This document shows, piece by piece, positions 1-8,922 of a stretch of DNA of 64,000 nucleotides (position 1 is the first letter of the stretch; each line of letters opens with the position of its first letter). The DNA comes from Opitutaceae bacterium (GTDB lineage: Bacteria; Verrucomicrobiota; Verrucomicrobiia; Opitutales; Opitutaceae): NCBI GenBank assembly GCA_028691845.1, contig JAQUYL010000012.1, positions 54,012-118,011 on the forward strand, read 5' to 3'. The position numbers were made by a program, and so were the translations under genes. The notes beneath the pieces are model-generated. The model ran no database searches, was not told where the DNA came from, and saw nothing but the letters and a program-made list of their open reading frames with translations.

Positions 1-1
1 C

Positions 2-448
2 GCCGCGCAGGGGGGCAAGGCCCACGGCATGAATCCCGGCGGCAGCTTCAATTTCCCCTTTGGTCGGGTGAATCTCACAATCGCCCACCACAGTTCCAGC
101 CTCAATGCCGGTCTTCATCCCCTCTACATGGGCGTCCCCTGTGGCTTTGTGGTCCGGGCGGACGGCAAGACAATTTACCATACCGGGGACACCGGGCTCT
201 TCCTCGACATGCAACTCATCGGCCGCGCCGGCATTGATCTGGCGATGTTGCCCATCGGCGACAATTACACAATGGGACCGGACGACGCCCTCACCGCGCT
301 CGATTTTCTAAAGCCGAAAGTGGCGGTACCCATGCACTACAACACATGGCCGATCATCGCCCAGGACGGCGCCGAATTTGCCCGCCGCGCCGCGCAGGCC
401 GGACATAAGGTGCAGACGCTGGCGCCCGGGGCCAGTTTGGAGTTTTAG
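2..448 (+). CDS. Metal-dependent hydrolase, UPF0173 type (5' truncated by window edge)
   Basis: This is the C-terminal part of a beta-lactamase-fold metal-dependent hydrolase of the UPF0173 family; the reading frame is open from base 2, so the start lies outside the window. Visible family features are AHGMNPGG near the edge, the metal-site segment YHTGDTGLF, a conserved block LPIGDNYTMGP and the end motif PMHYNTWPII. The ATG at 29 lies inside the conserved HGMN motif and is not the real start. The substrate of this family is not established. The gene lies upstream of the Kdo/LPS-transport operon in the same direction, with no clear link in function. Confidence 0.85.
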   Translation, partial: AAQGGKAHGMNPGGSFNFPFGRVNLTIAHHSSSLNAGLHPLYMGVPCGFVVRADGKTIYHTGDTGLFLDMQLIGRAGIDLAMLPIGDNYTMGPDDALTALDFLKPKVAVPMHYNTWPIIAQDGAEFARRAAQAGHKVQTLAPGASLEF

Positions 449-563
449 TCCGCTGCTTCCACATCGGTGGTTGCGAGACCTGTTGGCCGCGAGGAATTTC
501 TTCCCTCCTTGCCAACGATTCGGATTGGCGCGAGCCGTCTTGGGAACCACACTGCCGCCCGCT

Positions 564-1106
564 GTGCCGAAACACAAACGCACCCCACCTACCCTCCGCC
601 CCTCCGTCGCCAAGTCGCGATGGGGGCGCATCCGGTTGTTCGCCCTCGATGTCGACGGAGTGTTGACCGACGGCACTGTGCAAATCTCGTCGGATGGCAC
701 TGAGGCAAAAAAATTTTCAATCCTCGACGGAGCGGGACTCGTGCGGCTGGGCCGGGCCGGCGTGCAAGTCGCCTGGATTTCCGGCCGCTCCTCCGGCGCG
801 ACCACCGTCCGCGCCTCTGAACTCAAGGTGCCACACCTGATCCAGGGCCGTCTGGACAAACTCGCCGCGGTACAGGCTCTTGCCATTCAGCTCAACTGCG
901 GGGCCGACGAGGTCTGTTACATGGGAGATGACGATGTCGATGTCCCGGCGATCCAGTGGGCCGGCATCGGCGTGGCGCCGGCCAACGCTATCCCGGCGGC
1001 CCTCGCCGCCGCCGACTGTGTGCCCGTCCGCGCCGCGGGACATGGCGCCGTGCGGGAAATCTGCGAACACATCCTCGCCGCCCGCGATTCCAAATCGCGT
1101 CCATGA
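564..1106 (+). CDS. kdsC: 3-deoxy-D-manno-octulosonate 8-phosphate phosphatase (KdsC type, HAD family)
   Basis: HAD-superfamily phosphatase that removes the phosphate from Kdo-8-phosphate in lipopolysaccharide core synthesis, in the cytoplasm. The sequence has motif I (DVDGVLTDG, with both catalytic Asp), motif II (ISGR), and motif III/IV (GDDDVDVPAI) in a compact protein of 180 residues, the normal size for KdsC (small HAD without a cap). I chose GTG at 564 because it gives family length; an ATG at 378 would add 62 residues and overlap the upstream gene. The stop overlaps the lptC start (ATGA), and the position before lptC-lptA-lptB matches the kdsC-lpt order of many Gram-negatives, which supports the KdsC assignment over another small HAD phosphatase. 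Confidence 0.85.
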   Translation: MPKHKRTPPTLRPSVAKSRWGRIRLFALDVDGVLTDGTVQISSDGTEAKKFSILDGAGLVRLGRAGVQVAWISGRSSGATTVRASELKVPHLIQGRLDKLAAVQALAIQLNCGADEVCYMGDDDVDVPAIQWAGIGVAPANAIPAALAAADCVPVRAAGHGAVREICEHILAARDSKSRP

Positions 1107-1564
1107 AACCTCGTTTGCGCCATCTTATTCTGTTGCTTGGCGGATGCACACTGGCCTGCGTTCCTGTGGCCGCCGCCGCCCCGACTCCGCCGGCCTTGTC
1201 CGCCCCCATCGAAAACTTCCGCATCCACGTTTTTTCCAACGATGGATACCGTCTTTGGGTTTTGCGCGGGTCGACCATCCACCCGCTCGGGGACGACCAG
1301 TTCGAGGTGAAGGACTTGGAGCTGACTGCATTCTCGGGCGACGCCCGCAACCAGGTGGAAAGCGTATTGCTGAGCCCGGCGGCCCAGGTCGACACCGCCA
1401 ACCGGCTCGCCAGCGGCGAGGGCACGATCCGCATCATCCATTACACCGAAAATCTCGAAGGGACGGGAACCGGCTGGAGCTACCACCAGAGGCAAAAAAG
1501 GGTTTCCCTCAAAAAAAATGTCAGCGTAACTTTCCGCGCCGAACTCAAGGATCTGCTCAAATGA
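1103..1564 (+). CDS. lptC: LPS export ABC transporter periplasmic protein LptC-like
   Basis: Predicted LptC, the bitopic periplasmic bridge component that passes lipopolysaccharide from LptBFG to LptA. The 153-residue product starts with a signal/anchor stretch (LRHLILLLGGCTLACVPVAAAA); it includes a Cys near residue 13, so a lipoprotein-like anchor is possible. The rest is beta-rich with VxDLELTAFSGD-type strands. Sequence similarity is weak by eye, as is usual for LptC; the assignment rests on size, topology and its place between kdsC and lptA. It starts at ATG 1103 in an ATGA overlap with kdsC and ends in an ATGA overlap with lptA, implying translational coupling. Confidence 0.7.
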   Translation: MKPRLRHLILLLGGCTLACVPVAAAAPTPPALSAPIENFRIHVFSNDGYRLWVLRGSTIHPLGDDQFEVKDLELTAFSGDARNQVESVLLSPAAQVDTANRLASGEGTIRIIHYTENLEGTGTGWSYHQRQKRVSLKKNVSVTFRAELKDLLK

Positions 1565-2139
1565 AATCACTCTCGCGATGGTATCCGTTTCTGTTCGCCG
1601 GAGCGTGCCTGATGGCCGGTCTGGCGGTGGGCCAGGCGGCCGAGGAAGCAACCACGAACATCAAGTGCGACGGCGCGGGCGAGATGGTCAGCACGGACAC
1701 GGAGACAACCATCACCTTCAATGACAATGTCGTGGTGACGGGCACAAACCTGAAGCTCACCTGTGATTACCTGCAGGTCGTCGTTCTGCGCACCGGAGAC
1801 CCGACCGCGACCATCGGCAAACTGAACAAATTCCGATCCCTGCTGGCCACCGGCAATGTGGTCATTACTCAGGGCGACCGTGAGGCCGCCTGCGGCAGGG
1901 CCGAAGTGCTGCCCGAACAGGACCGGATCATCCTCTCGGAAAATCCCGTCATTGTGGACCGGGACACCGACACGCGCACGGTCGGGGACAAGATCACCCT
2001 GCTGCGCGGTGAACGTAAGGTCATAGTCGAAAAATTGAAACTGACCGGCCCCCCCATCAAGGATCTCGGCTTCGACAAGACCGAAAAACCGCCCGAACCA
2101 GCCGCAACTCCGCCAACCGGATCCGCCCCGCAGCCCTGA
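1561..2139 (+). CDS. lptA: LPS transport periplasmic protein LptA (OstA-like)
   Basis: Predicted LptA, the periplasmic beta-jellyroll protein that forms the bridge for lipopolysaccharide from LptC to LptD. The product has 192 residues, a signal peptide (residues 1-27, cut near AVGQAAEE), and OstA-type features: ITFNDNVVVTG, LKLTCDYLQVVV, ATGNVVITQGDREAACGRAEVLPEQDRIILSENPVI. The C-terminus is a Pro-rich tail (KPPEPAATPPTG). The start at 1561 is preceded by AAGGA, one of few good Shine-Dalgarno sequences in the window, and overlaps the lptC stop as ATGA. A longer in-frame extension upstream runs through lptC and is rejected. Confidence 0.85.
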   Translation: MKSLSRWYPFLFAGACLMAGLAVGQAAEEATTNIKCDGAGEMVSTDTETTITFNDNVVVTGTNLKLTCDYLQVVVLRTGDPTATIGKLNKFRSLLATGNVVITQGDREAACGRAEVLPEQDRIILSENPVIVDRDTDTRTVGDKITLLRGERKVIVEKLKLTGPPIKDLGFDKTEKPPEPAATPPTGSAPQP

Positions 2140-2141
2140 GC

Positions 2142-2894
2142 ATGGACTCACCCGCAACCCAGCCGATCGCCCCAGCCGAGATTCGGACGAAGGACATCGG
2201 CAAAATCTACGGCCAGCGCGCAGTGGTTAATGGCGTCAACATCGCCGTGCGCGCCGGAGAGGTGGTAGGGCTGCTCGGTCCCAATGGGGCGGGCAAGACC
2301 ACCACCTTCTATATGATTGTCGGCCTGGTGCCGGCCACACAGGGGCGCGTGCTCATCAACGGCATCGACGCCACCAACCTGCGCATGCACCGGCGCGCCC
2401 GTCTGGGAGTTGGTTATCTGCCTCAGGAACCGTCCATCTTCCGCAAGCTGACCGTAGCCGAGAATATCCTCGCCATAGCCGAAACCCTCCCCCTGCGTCC
2501 GGCCGACCGCCCTGCGCTAGTCCGGCACCACCTGGAGGAACTCCATATCCATCATCTGGCCGACCAGACGGCCTACACGCTCTCCGGCGGTGAACGCCGC
2601 CGCCTCGAGATTGCCCGGGCGCTCGTCACGCGCCCGCGCTTTCTCCTCATGGACGAGCCCTTCGCCGGCGTCGATCCGATCTCTGTGGCCGAGGTACAGA
2701 AAATCATCCTCGAGCTGAAAAGGCGCGGCATTGGCGTGCTTATCACCGATCACAACGTCCGCGAGACCCTGCGCATTGTTGATCGGGCCTACATCATTCA
2801 CAGGGGCAAGGTCCTGACCGAAGGCACCGGCGAATTCCTCATCAACGACCCGCAGGCCCGTGAAATCTACCTCGGACGGGATTTCGACCTGTAG
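2142..2894 (+). CDS. lptB: LPS export ABC transporter ATP-binding protein LptB
   Basis: Cytoplasmic ATPase that powers lipopolysaccharide extraction by LptFG. The 250-residue product has Walker A GPNGAGKT (residues 46-53), Q-loop LPQEPSIF, signature LSGGE (147-151), Walker B FLLMDEPFAGVDP (167-179) and the switch His in TDHNVRET. DEPFAGVDP and the TDHNVRETL switch are typical of LptB rather than other ABC ATPases. It starts two bases after the lptA stop, completing the kdsC-lptC-lptA-lptB operon. LptF and LptG are not in the window. No rpoN follows it; hprK does, 125 bases downstream. Confidence 0.95.
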   Translation: MDSPATQPIAPAEIRTKDIGKIYGQRAVVNGVNIAVRAGEVVGLLGPNGAGKTTTFYMIVGLVPATQGRVLINGIDATNLRMHRRARLGVGYLPQEPSIFRKLTVAENILAIAETLPLRPADRPALVRHHLEELHIHHLADQTAYTLSGGERRRLEIARALVTRPRFLLMDEPFAGVDPISVAEVQKIILELKRRGIGVLITDHNVRETLRIVDRAYIIHRGKVLTEGTGEFLINDPQAREIYLGRDFDL

Positions 2895-3019
2895 CCGCAC
2901 CACTGCCGCGGGCTGCGGATTGGGGCTCCCTCCCTGCCGAGTCCGCTCCCGTTTGCAGGGATAGGTTTTGACGTTTTGCCCTGCGCCCCTCAGCAATCAG
3001 CTGCAACTCCTCATTCTTC

Positions 3020-4039
3020 ATGCCCAAAGCTATCCATGGCATTACCGTCGCTCATTTTTTTGAGACCTACGGGGCCCACTTGAAAATGGAACTCGCCGCC
3101 GGTCACGGTGGCCTGCACCGGCTCATCCACGAAGGTTCGATCAACCGTCCGGCGCTCGCCCTCACCGGTTTTTTCAAGTATTTCGCCAACAAGCGCATCC
3201 AGGTCCTCGGCGCCGCCGAAATGACCTTCCTCAAGACCCTGCCGCAAGACACCCAGATACAGATTTTTCAGCAGATGGTGAAGCAGCACATCCCCTGCCT
3301 TGTCCTCACCCGGCACTATCTGCCTACGCACCCCATGATGGCCGTGGCAGAGGAAATGAGACTTCCGGTCTTCCGCACGCCCATGATCACAATGAATTTT
3401 GTGAATGCCGCCACTCTGTGCATCGACCGAGAGTTTGCCCCCTCGACCACGGAGCATGCCACCACCATCGAGGTCCGAGGCGTGGGCGTCATGATCCGCG
3501 GAACCAGCGGCATGGGCAAATCCGAATGCGCCCTCGCCCTCATTGAACGCGGCCATACGCTGATCGCGGACGACCTCACCCAGATTAAGCTGCTCGATGA
3601 GCGTGATCTCGTGGCCAGCAGCCGCCCCCTCAACCGCGGTTACATGGAGTGCCGCGGCATTGGCATCATCAATATTGGCGAGATGTTCGGCATCCGCAGC
3701 GTCCGTCCGGAAAAACGCATCAACCTGGTCGTTACCCTCAAGGAATGGACGCCCGAAGTTGTCGAGGAACGCACCGGTCTGGAGGAGAGTTTCTATGAGA
3801 TTCTCGGCATCAAGGTGCCGCACATCGAATTCTACGTCCGCCCCGGCCGCGACATCGCCCGCCTCGTTGAGGTCGCCGCCATGGTGCAGGCTCTCAAGCG
3901 CATGGGACATGATCCCGCCAAGGAGTTCAACGATCGGCTCATTGCCCGGATGGCCAATCCCACGCAGGAGGAAGCGCCCCTCCGCGAGCACAATGTTGCC
4001 ATTGAAAGCCGTCCCGAGGACGAAATCGCGCCGAGCTGA
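3020..4039 (+). CDS. hprK: HPr kinase/phosphorylase
   Basis: Bifunctional serine kinase/phosphorylase acting on Ser46-type sites of HPr or HPr-like proteins; it links carbon status to transport or regulation. The 339-residue product has the usual two-part layout: an N-terminal domain (about 1-130) and a kinase domain with Walker A GTSGMGKS (161-168), the ADD segment after it, and the family signature RGYMECRGIGIINI (207-219). Length is slightly above the usual 310-320 because of a charged C-terminal tail. In Gram-negatives without a sugar PTS the enzyme often regulates other processes; no HPr or EI gene is in the window. The leader is pyrimidine-rich and lacks a Shine-Dalgarno sequence. Confidence 0.95.
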   Translation: MPKAIHGITVAHFFETYGAHLKMELAAGHGGLHRLIHEGSINRPALALTGFFKYFANKRIQVLGAAEMTFLKTLPQDTQIQIFQQMVKQHIPCLVLTRHYLPTHPMMAVAEEMRLPVFRTPMITMNFVNAATLCIDREFAPSTTEHATTIEVRGVGVMIRGTSGMGKSECALALIERGHTLIADDLTQIKLLDERDLVASSRPLNRGYMECRGIGIINIGEMFGIRSVRPEKRINLVVTLKEWTPEVVEERTGLEESFYEILGIKVPHIEFYVRPGRDIARLVEVAAMVQALKRMGHDPAKEFNDRLIARMANPTQEEAPLREHNVAIESRPEDEIAPS

Positions 4040-4105
4040 AGCCGGCTCGCGCACCCGAATCCGTCATCTCCGCGCCGCACCAATTCCTTTTCTCTTCCCC
4101 ATTTT

Positions 4106-4852
4106 ATGTCCTTCTCCCGCACCGACAGCCGTCGCCCTGACCAAATCCGCCCGGTCTCATTTGAGGCCAGCATTGCCCCGTATGCCGCCGGGTCCGCTCT
4201 GGTCAGCTTTGGTCTGACGCGTGTCATCTGCGCCGCGACCGTCGAACCCAAAGTGCCTTTCTGGATGAAGCAGCAAGGCATCACAGGCGGCTGGCTCACC
4301 GCGGAATATTCCATGCTGCCCTACAGCACACTCGAGCGGAAGCCGCGCGATATTGCCAAGGGCAAGATCGACGGACGCACCGTGGAGATCCAACGACTCA
4401 TCGGACGTTCGCTCCGCGCGGTCACCGATCTCTCGAAACTGGGCGACCGCACCGTCTGGATCGACTGCGATGTGCTCCAAGCCGACGGTGGCACACGCAC
4501 GGCCGCCATCACCGGCGCCTATGTCGCCGTCCGGCTCGCAGTCCAAAAATTGCTCGATGAAAAGGTCATCACCGAGAATCCCCTCTCTGATTCGGTTGCC
4601 GCAGTGAGCGTCGGCATTTTTCAAGACGAGAACCTGCTCGATCTTTCTTATGTTGAGGATAAAGACGCGGCGGTCGATTTCAATGTGGTAATGACCGGTC
4701 GCGGCCAGTTCGTCGAGGTGCAGGGCACGGGAGAGGAAGCCACTTTTTCGCAGGAACAGCTCCAGAGCCTGCTGACTCTGGCCCAGAAAGGCCTGAAAGA
4801 ACTGGCGTCCGCGCAGGCAAGTTTTCTCGCGAAAAACCTGCTCGGGAAATAG
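4106..4852 (+). CDS. rph: Ribonuclease PH
   Basis: Phosphate-dependent 3'-5' exoribonuclease that trims tRNA 3' ends. The 248-residue product matches RNase PH in length and order: RPVSFEASIAPYAAGSALVSFG, TVEPKVPFWMKQQGITGGWLTAEYSMLPYST, the RK..RD..KGKIDGRTVEIQRLIGRSLR block that contains the tRNA/active-site arginines, WIDCDVLQADGGTRTAAITGAY, and the C-terminal GQFVEVQGTGEEATF. Start ATG at 4106 gives the normal N-terminus MSFSRTDSRRPDQIRPV. It lies 66 bases after hprK in the same direction, possibly cotranscribed. Confidence 0.95.
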   Translation: MSFSRTDSRRPDQIRPVSFEASIAPYAAGSALVSFGLTRVICAATVEPKVPFWMKQQGITGGWLTAEYSMLPYSTLERKPRDIAKGKIDGRTVEIQRLIGRSLRAVTDLSKLGDRTVWIDCDVLQADGGTRTAAITGAYVAVRLAVQKLLDEKVITENPLSDSVAAVSVGIFQDENLLDLSYVEDKDAAVDFNVVMTGRGQFVEVQGTGEEATFSQEQLQSLLTLAQKGLKELASAQASFLAKNLLGK

Positions 4853-5357
4853 GCGGCGACGCGTCAGCATTGTACGGGGGCATCATCCAGACTTGTTCTT
4901 CGCGGCCCTGAAGAGGCCGGCGCACGCCCTGAACCTTCCGAACGCTACCCCGTCTTTGCCTTTGGATCCCTGTCCATTGCGGCCGATCGGCGGCTTCAGA
5001 TTGGGCAGATTGGTTATTTGCGATGGCTTCTCTATGGAACGGGTTAAGTTGAAGTCTAGCCGAGAGTAAACGGCTCTTTCAGAGAGGACGCACATGTAAA
5101 AACGGCTACGGTTTTTTGAACCCGCTCCAGAGATTCCTGCTGAGCCAGCATGCCTTCCCTCCCCATCGGGGGGAGGCAATGTGCCGAGCCTGGCTTCTTC
5201 CCTCTTCTTTCCTGCCTGGTTTTGGCGCTTTCTGCGATGAAAGAGCCCGGCTAATCCTCCAGGCCAAATTTTATTCTATAGGTTGGAACAGTCCCTATCG
5301 GCGTTCTTTTTTGTGTCTTTTTGGACCGCTTTATGGCCTAGTAAGAAGTTTCTACAC
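4853..5357. other. Intergenic stretch, sucCD leader
   Basis: About 500 bases without a supported gene between rph and sucC. Short open frames here have no recognisable product. A small imperfect inverted repeat with a T run lies near 5099-5118 (AAAAC..GTTTT arms) and could be a weak terminator. The 100 bases before sucC are AT-rich for this genome, including TTATTCTATAGG near 5272-5283, a plausible but unproven promoter zone for sucCD. Confidence 0.4.
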
Positions 5358-6539
5358 ATGAATATTCACGAATATCAGGCTAAAGCTCTACTTGAGAAGT
5401 TCGGCGTCGCCGTGCCCAAAGGCGCACCGGCAAAGTCTCCCGCCGAGTTCGAGTCCGCTCTCGCGCAACTCCCCGACGGCCCCATCATGGTCAAAGCACA
5501 AATCCACGCCGGCGGTCGCGGCAAGGGCACCTTCGTCGACGGATTCAAAGGTGGCGTCAAATTTGCCCAATCCAAGGCCGAGGCGCTGGAAATCGCCAAG
5601 CGCATGTTTGGCAACACGCTCGTCACGCTTCAGACTGGCCCAGCCGGCCGCAAGGTGCAGACGATCTACTTCGCCGCCCCCTGTGACATCGAGAAGGAGT
5701 ACTATCTTGCGATTCTGCTCGATCGCGTGACCTCGCGCCCGGTGATCGTCGCCTCGACCGAAGGCGGCGTCGAAATCGAGACCGTCGCGCACAATACTCC
5801 TGAGAAAATCTTTAAGATCTACGTCGATCCTGCCGTGGGTCTGCAAGGTTACCAAGTCCGCCAGCTCGCCTTCAAGCTCGGCTTCACCGGTGACTATTTC
5901 AAGAACGCCATCAAGCTCATCGCCGGCCTCTACCGCACCTGGTGGGAGTCCGACGCAACCATGGTCGAGATCAATCCGCTCATTTCCGCACCTGGCGGCC
6001 GCGTGCTTGCCCTCGACGCCAAGGTCGCCTTTGACGACAGCGCCCTCTACCGCCATCCCGAGATCGTGGCCCTGCGCGACCTCAACGAGGAGGATCCCAA
6101 GGAAACGGAAGCTTCCAAGTTTGACCTCAACTACATCGCACTCGACGGGAACATCGCCTGTCTCGTCAACGGCGCCGGTCTTGCGATGAGCACGATGGAC
6201 ATCATCAAGCACTTCGGTGGCAATCCCGCCAACTTCCTCGACGTCGGCGGCGGCGCCTCAAAGGAGCAGGTTCAGGCTGCCTTCAAAATCATTCTCTCCG
6301 ACCCGAAGGTGAAAGGCATTCTGGTAAACATCTTTGGCGGCATCATGGACTGCAACACGATCGCCCAGGGCGTTGTCGCCGCCGCCCGGGAGACAAGCCT
6401 CAACATCCCGCTCGTCGTTCGCCTCGAAGGCAACAACGTGGTCGCCGGCAAGAAGGCGCTCGCAGAGTCCGGTCTCAAGCTTGAGACCGCCGACTCCATG
6501 GCCGACGCAGCTCAAAAAATCGTGCGACTTGTCGCCTGA
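5358..6539 (+). CDS. sucC: Succinyl-CoA ligase [ADP-forming] subunit beta
   Basis: Beta subunit of the TCA-cycle enzyme converting succinyl-CoA and ADP/GDP to succinate and ATP/GTP; it carries the ATP-grasp nucleotide site. The 393-residue product starts with the typical [22 protein letters not shown], then [17 protein letters not shown] (ATP-grasp), the metal-site segment MVEINPLI, and the ligase domain with [21 protein letters not shown] and [15 protein letters not shown]. An upstream in-frame extension of 25 residues from 5283 does not fit the family, so ATG 5358 is the start. sucD follows 38 bases downstream. Confidence 0.97.
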   Translation: MNIHEYQAKALLEKFGVAVPKGAPAKSPAEFESALAQLPDGPIMVKAQIHAGGRGKGTFVDGFKGGVKFAQSKAEALEIAKRMFGNTLVTLQTGPAGRKVQTIYFAAPCDIEKEYYLAILLDRVTSRPVIVASTEGGVEIETVAHNTPEKIFKIYVDPAVGLQGYQVRQLAFKLGFTGDYFKNAIKLIAGLYRTWWESDATMVEINPLISAPGGRVLALDAKVAFDDSALYRHPEIVALRDLNEEDPKETEASKFDLNYIALDGNIACLVNGAGLAMSTMDIIKHFGGNPANFLDVGGGASKEQVQAAFKIILSDPKVKGILVNIFGGIMDCNTIAQGVVAAARETSLNIPLVVRLEGNNVVAGKKALAESGLKLETADSMADAAQKIVRLVA

Positions 6540-6577
6540 GGCACCTTCCTGGATATAAATTCTAACTTCTTACTTCC

Positions 6578-7501
6578 ATGTCCATTCTCATCACTCCGAA
6601 AACCAAGGTTCTCATCCAAGGCATTACCGGCGAATTCGGCGCCCGGCACACCCGTCTCTCTCTTGACTACGGCACGAAGGTCGTCGCCGGCGTCACGCCC
6701 GGCAAGGGCGGCCAATTCTTCGAGCACGGCAAGCACAAGGTGCCGATCTTCAACACTGTCGCCGAAGCCATCGCCGCCACCGGCGCCGAGGCTTCCGCCG
6801 TGTTCGTGCCACCGGCGTTCGCCGCCGACGCCATCCTTGAGGGCGTCGACGCCGGCATCGGCCTCGTCGTTGCGATCACCGAAGGCATCCCGGTTAAGGA
6901 TATGATCAAAGTCAAGCGGGCCATGGTCGGCAGCACGACGCGCCTCATCGGTCCCAATTGCCCCGGCCTCGTCACCCCCGGCGCGGGCAAGGATTCCAAC
7001 GGCGGTTGCCGGATCGGCATCGCTCCCGGCTATATTCACCACAAGGGCCATGTCGGCGTCGTCTCCCGCTCCGGCACCCTCACCTACGAGGCCGTCTACC
7101 AGCTCACCGTCCGGGGACTCGGTCAGACCACCAGCGTCGGCATAGGCGGCGACCCCGTCAATGGCACGTCGCACCTCGACGCGATTAAGATGTTCAATGC
7201 TGACCGAAACACGTGGGGCATCATCGTCATCGGCGAGATCGGCGGCAATGCCGAGGCGGAAGCCGCCCGCTGGATCAAGGAAAACTGCACGAAGCCTGTC
7301 GCCGGCTTCATCGCCGGTGCCACGGCCCCGAAAGGCCGTCGCATGGGTCACGCCGGCGCCGTCATCGGAGGCAAGGAAGACACCGCCGCCGCGAAGATCG
7401 CCATCTTCAAGGAGTGCGGCATCGAGGTCGCCATCACGCCCTCCGACATGGCCGACGCACTGATCCGCTGCGCACAAGCCAAGGGCGTCAAGCTGGCGTA
7501 A
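6578..7501 (+). CDS. sucD: Succinyl-CoA ligase subunit alpha
   Basis: Alpha subunit of succinyl-CoA ligase, carrying the CoA site and the phosphorylated histidine. In the 307-residue product I see the Rossmann-type CoA domain ([44 protein letters not shown]), the loop [14 protein letters not shown], and the phospho-His motif [11 protein letters not shown] near residues 264-274. Length is slightly above the usual 290. It pairs with sucC as a two-gene operon and is followed by two tandem GC hairpins, the second being a strong terminator. The leader (ACTTCTTACTTCC) is pyrimidine-rich instead of a Shine-Dalgarno sequence. Confidence 0.97.
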   Translation: MSILITPKTKVLIQGITGEFGARHTRLSLDYGTKVVAGVTPGKGGQFFEHGKHKVPIFNTVAEAIAATGAEASAVFVPPAFAADAILEGVDAGIGLVVAITEGIPVKDMIKVKRAMVGSTTRLIGPNCPGLVTPGAGKDSNGGCRIGIAPGYIHHKGHVGVVSRSGTLTYEAVYQLTVRGLGQTTSVGIGGDPVNGTSHLDAIKMFNADRNTWGIIVIGEIGGNAEAEAARWIKENCTKPVAGFIAGATAPKGRRMGHAGAVIGGKEDTAAAKIAIFKECGIEVAITPSDMADALIRCAQAKGVKLA

Positions 7502-7513
7502 ATATCACTCCCC

Positions 7514-7575
7514 GCCGGGCCTTTGCAGCCCGGCGCCTCCCTCTCAAGGCCGGGCCTCGTGCCCGGCCTTTTTTT
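7514..7575 (+). terminator. Tandem hairpins with rho-independent terminator after sucCD
   Basis: A first hairpin (GCCGGGC / GCCCGGC, 7514-7534) is followed by a perfect 8-bp stem GGCCGGGC-CTCGT-GCCCGGCC (7548-7568) and a run of seven T. It starts 13 bases after the sucD stop, so it ends the sucCD transcript. Confidence 0.9.
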
Positions 7576-7810
7576 GTGCAGGTACGCGGACTTCGCCGCC
7601 CTGCCGCAGGCAGCCGTCCGTTCCGGAAAGGAAACTCCGGACGCAATACGATTACCGCCAATTTGATGGCCGGCCGGAAGTTGCCACATCGTTTGTACGC
7701 CGGGCACGGCCGCAACTGCAAAGCCACTTGCCAACTTGATCAAGGGAACGATACGATGATCTTTTTTAAAGGAGCGCCCTTTATCTCAACGTAAACCCAA
7801 AGATTGTCCC

Positions 7811-8773
7811 ATGATCAAAGAGATCCCCGCCCATAAACTAAACACCCGGCAGTTCATCAAGGAACAGGTCGCCGCCATCAGTACGGCCGTCGGAGATGGC
7901 ACCGCCATCAACGCCCTCTCCGGGGGAGTAGATTCGTCCGCGGTGACCATGCTCGGGCATCGCGCGCTGGGCCAACGCCTGAGGACCGTCTTCATCGACA
8001 ACGGCATCATGCGCGAAGGCGAACCCGCCCGGATTGTGGCTTTGTTCCGCCGGCTCGGCGTCACCGTGGAGGTTATTGATGCCAGGGACGAATTCTTCGC
8101 TGCCTTGAAGGGAATCGAGGATCCAGAGCAAAAGCGTGAAGCCATCACCCAGACGTTCTACCGCAAGGTTTTCGGCCGGATCGTCCGGCGCAGCGGCGCG
8201 AAATATCTGCTCCAAGGCACTATCCTCACTGACGTCGACGAGACTGTCGCGGGCATCAAGAGGCAGCATAATGTTTTTGCCCAGCTCGGGATCGATCCGC
8301 AAAAGACTTTCGGCTACCATATTCTTGAACCGCTCATCCATCTGCGCAAGGTCGGCGTCCGCAAGGTCGGCCGGGCGTTGGGACTTCCGGCCGAGTTGTT
8401 TGCCCGCATGCCTTTCCCAGGACCGGCTCTCGCGGCCCGTGTCATCGGTGCCGTCACCCCGGAACGCGTCGCGATCGTGCGCCAAGCCACCGCCGTGATG
8501 GAACGGCGGCTCAAATCAAGCGGGGCCTTCCAGTACTTGGCCATCCTTCACCAGGATCGTGTCACCGGCATACGTGGCGGCCAGCGCGAGTTCGGACATC
8601 AGATTGAGATTCGTTGTTGGGACAGCATCGATGCGCGAACAGCAACCCCCACCATCCTCCCTTTCTCTACCCTGACGAAACTCGCAGACGAAATCACGCG
8701 CGTAGTGCCTGGAGTTGTCAGCGTCACATACAACATCACGCGCAAACCTCCCTCAACAATCGAGGCGATCTGA
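7811..8773 (+). CDS. Stand-alone GMP synthase ATP-pyrophosphatase-type protein (GuaA C-terminal half)
   Basis: The 320-residue product matches the C-terminal two-thirds of GMP synthase: the N-type ATP-pyrophosphatase P-loop LSGGVDSS (36-43), FIDNGIMREGE, TDVDETVAGIKRQHNV, EPLIHLRKVGVRKVGRALGLP, FPGPALAARVIG, and the GMP-synthase dimerisation end TRVVPGVVSVTYNITRKPPSTIEAI. The glutamine amidotransferase domain that precedes it in bacterial GuaA is absent; no Cys-His-Glu amidotransferase is encoded beside it. It may act with a separate amidotransferase as in archaea, use ammonia, or be a paralogue with another substrate. The divergence of several positions (ARMPFPGP, GRALGLPAELF) is modest. Start ATG 7811 lacks a Shine-Dalgarno sequence. 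Confidence 0.85.
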   Translation: MIKEIPAHKLNTRQFIKEQVAAISTAVGDGTAINALSGGVDSSAVTMLGHRALGQRLRTVFIDNGIMREGEPARIVALFRRLGVTVEVIDARDEFFAALKGIEDPEQKREAITQTFYRKVFGRIVRRSGAKYLLQGTILTDVDETVAGIKRQHNVFAQLGIDPQKTFGYHILEPLIHLRKVGVRKVGRALGLPAELFARMPFPGPALAARVIGAVTPERVAIVRQATAVMERRLKSSGAFQYLAILHQDRVTGIRGGQREFGHQIEIRCWDSIDARTATPTILPFSTLTKLADEITRVVPGVVSVTYNITRKPPSTIEAI

Positions 8774-8803
8774 AGCCCTCCTGGATAAGACAGCCGTCTC
8801 CGG

Positions 8804-8840
8804 CCTCTGCCTAGGCGCCTGTATTTTCGCCAGGCAGAGG
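8804..8840. terminator. Long hairpin between convergent genes, possible bidirectional terminator
   Basis: CCTCTGCCTAGGCG (8804-8817) pairs with CGCCAGGCAGAGG (8828-8840), with one bulged base, around a 10-base loop. It lies between the 3' ends of two convergent genes. There is no T run on either side, so termination is inferred from place and stem strength only. Confidence 0.5.
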
Positions 8841-8922
8841 GCATCGAGAAGTGCGGGGATTCGGCCGGGCCGCCCGGGTCAACGGCCTGGCCGGGGATAG
8901 CGGCGAGTCGCCTCGCGCAGCT

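Noticed and set aside
880..1560. Long open frame extending lptA upstream by 227 codons
   Set aside because: It overlaps kdsC and lptC completely in another frame and its sequence has no protein-like pattern; ATG 1561 has a Shine-Dalgarno and begins a signal peptide.
4853..5357. 82- and 98-codon open frames before sucC
   Set aside because: No recognisable sequence; the + strand frame overlaps the sucC start, and the region reads like a leader.
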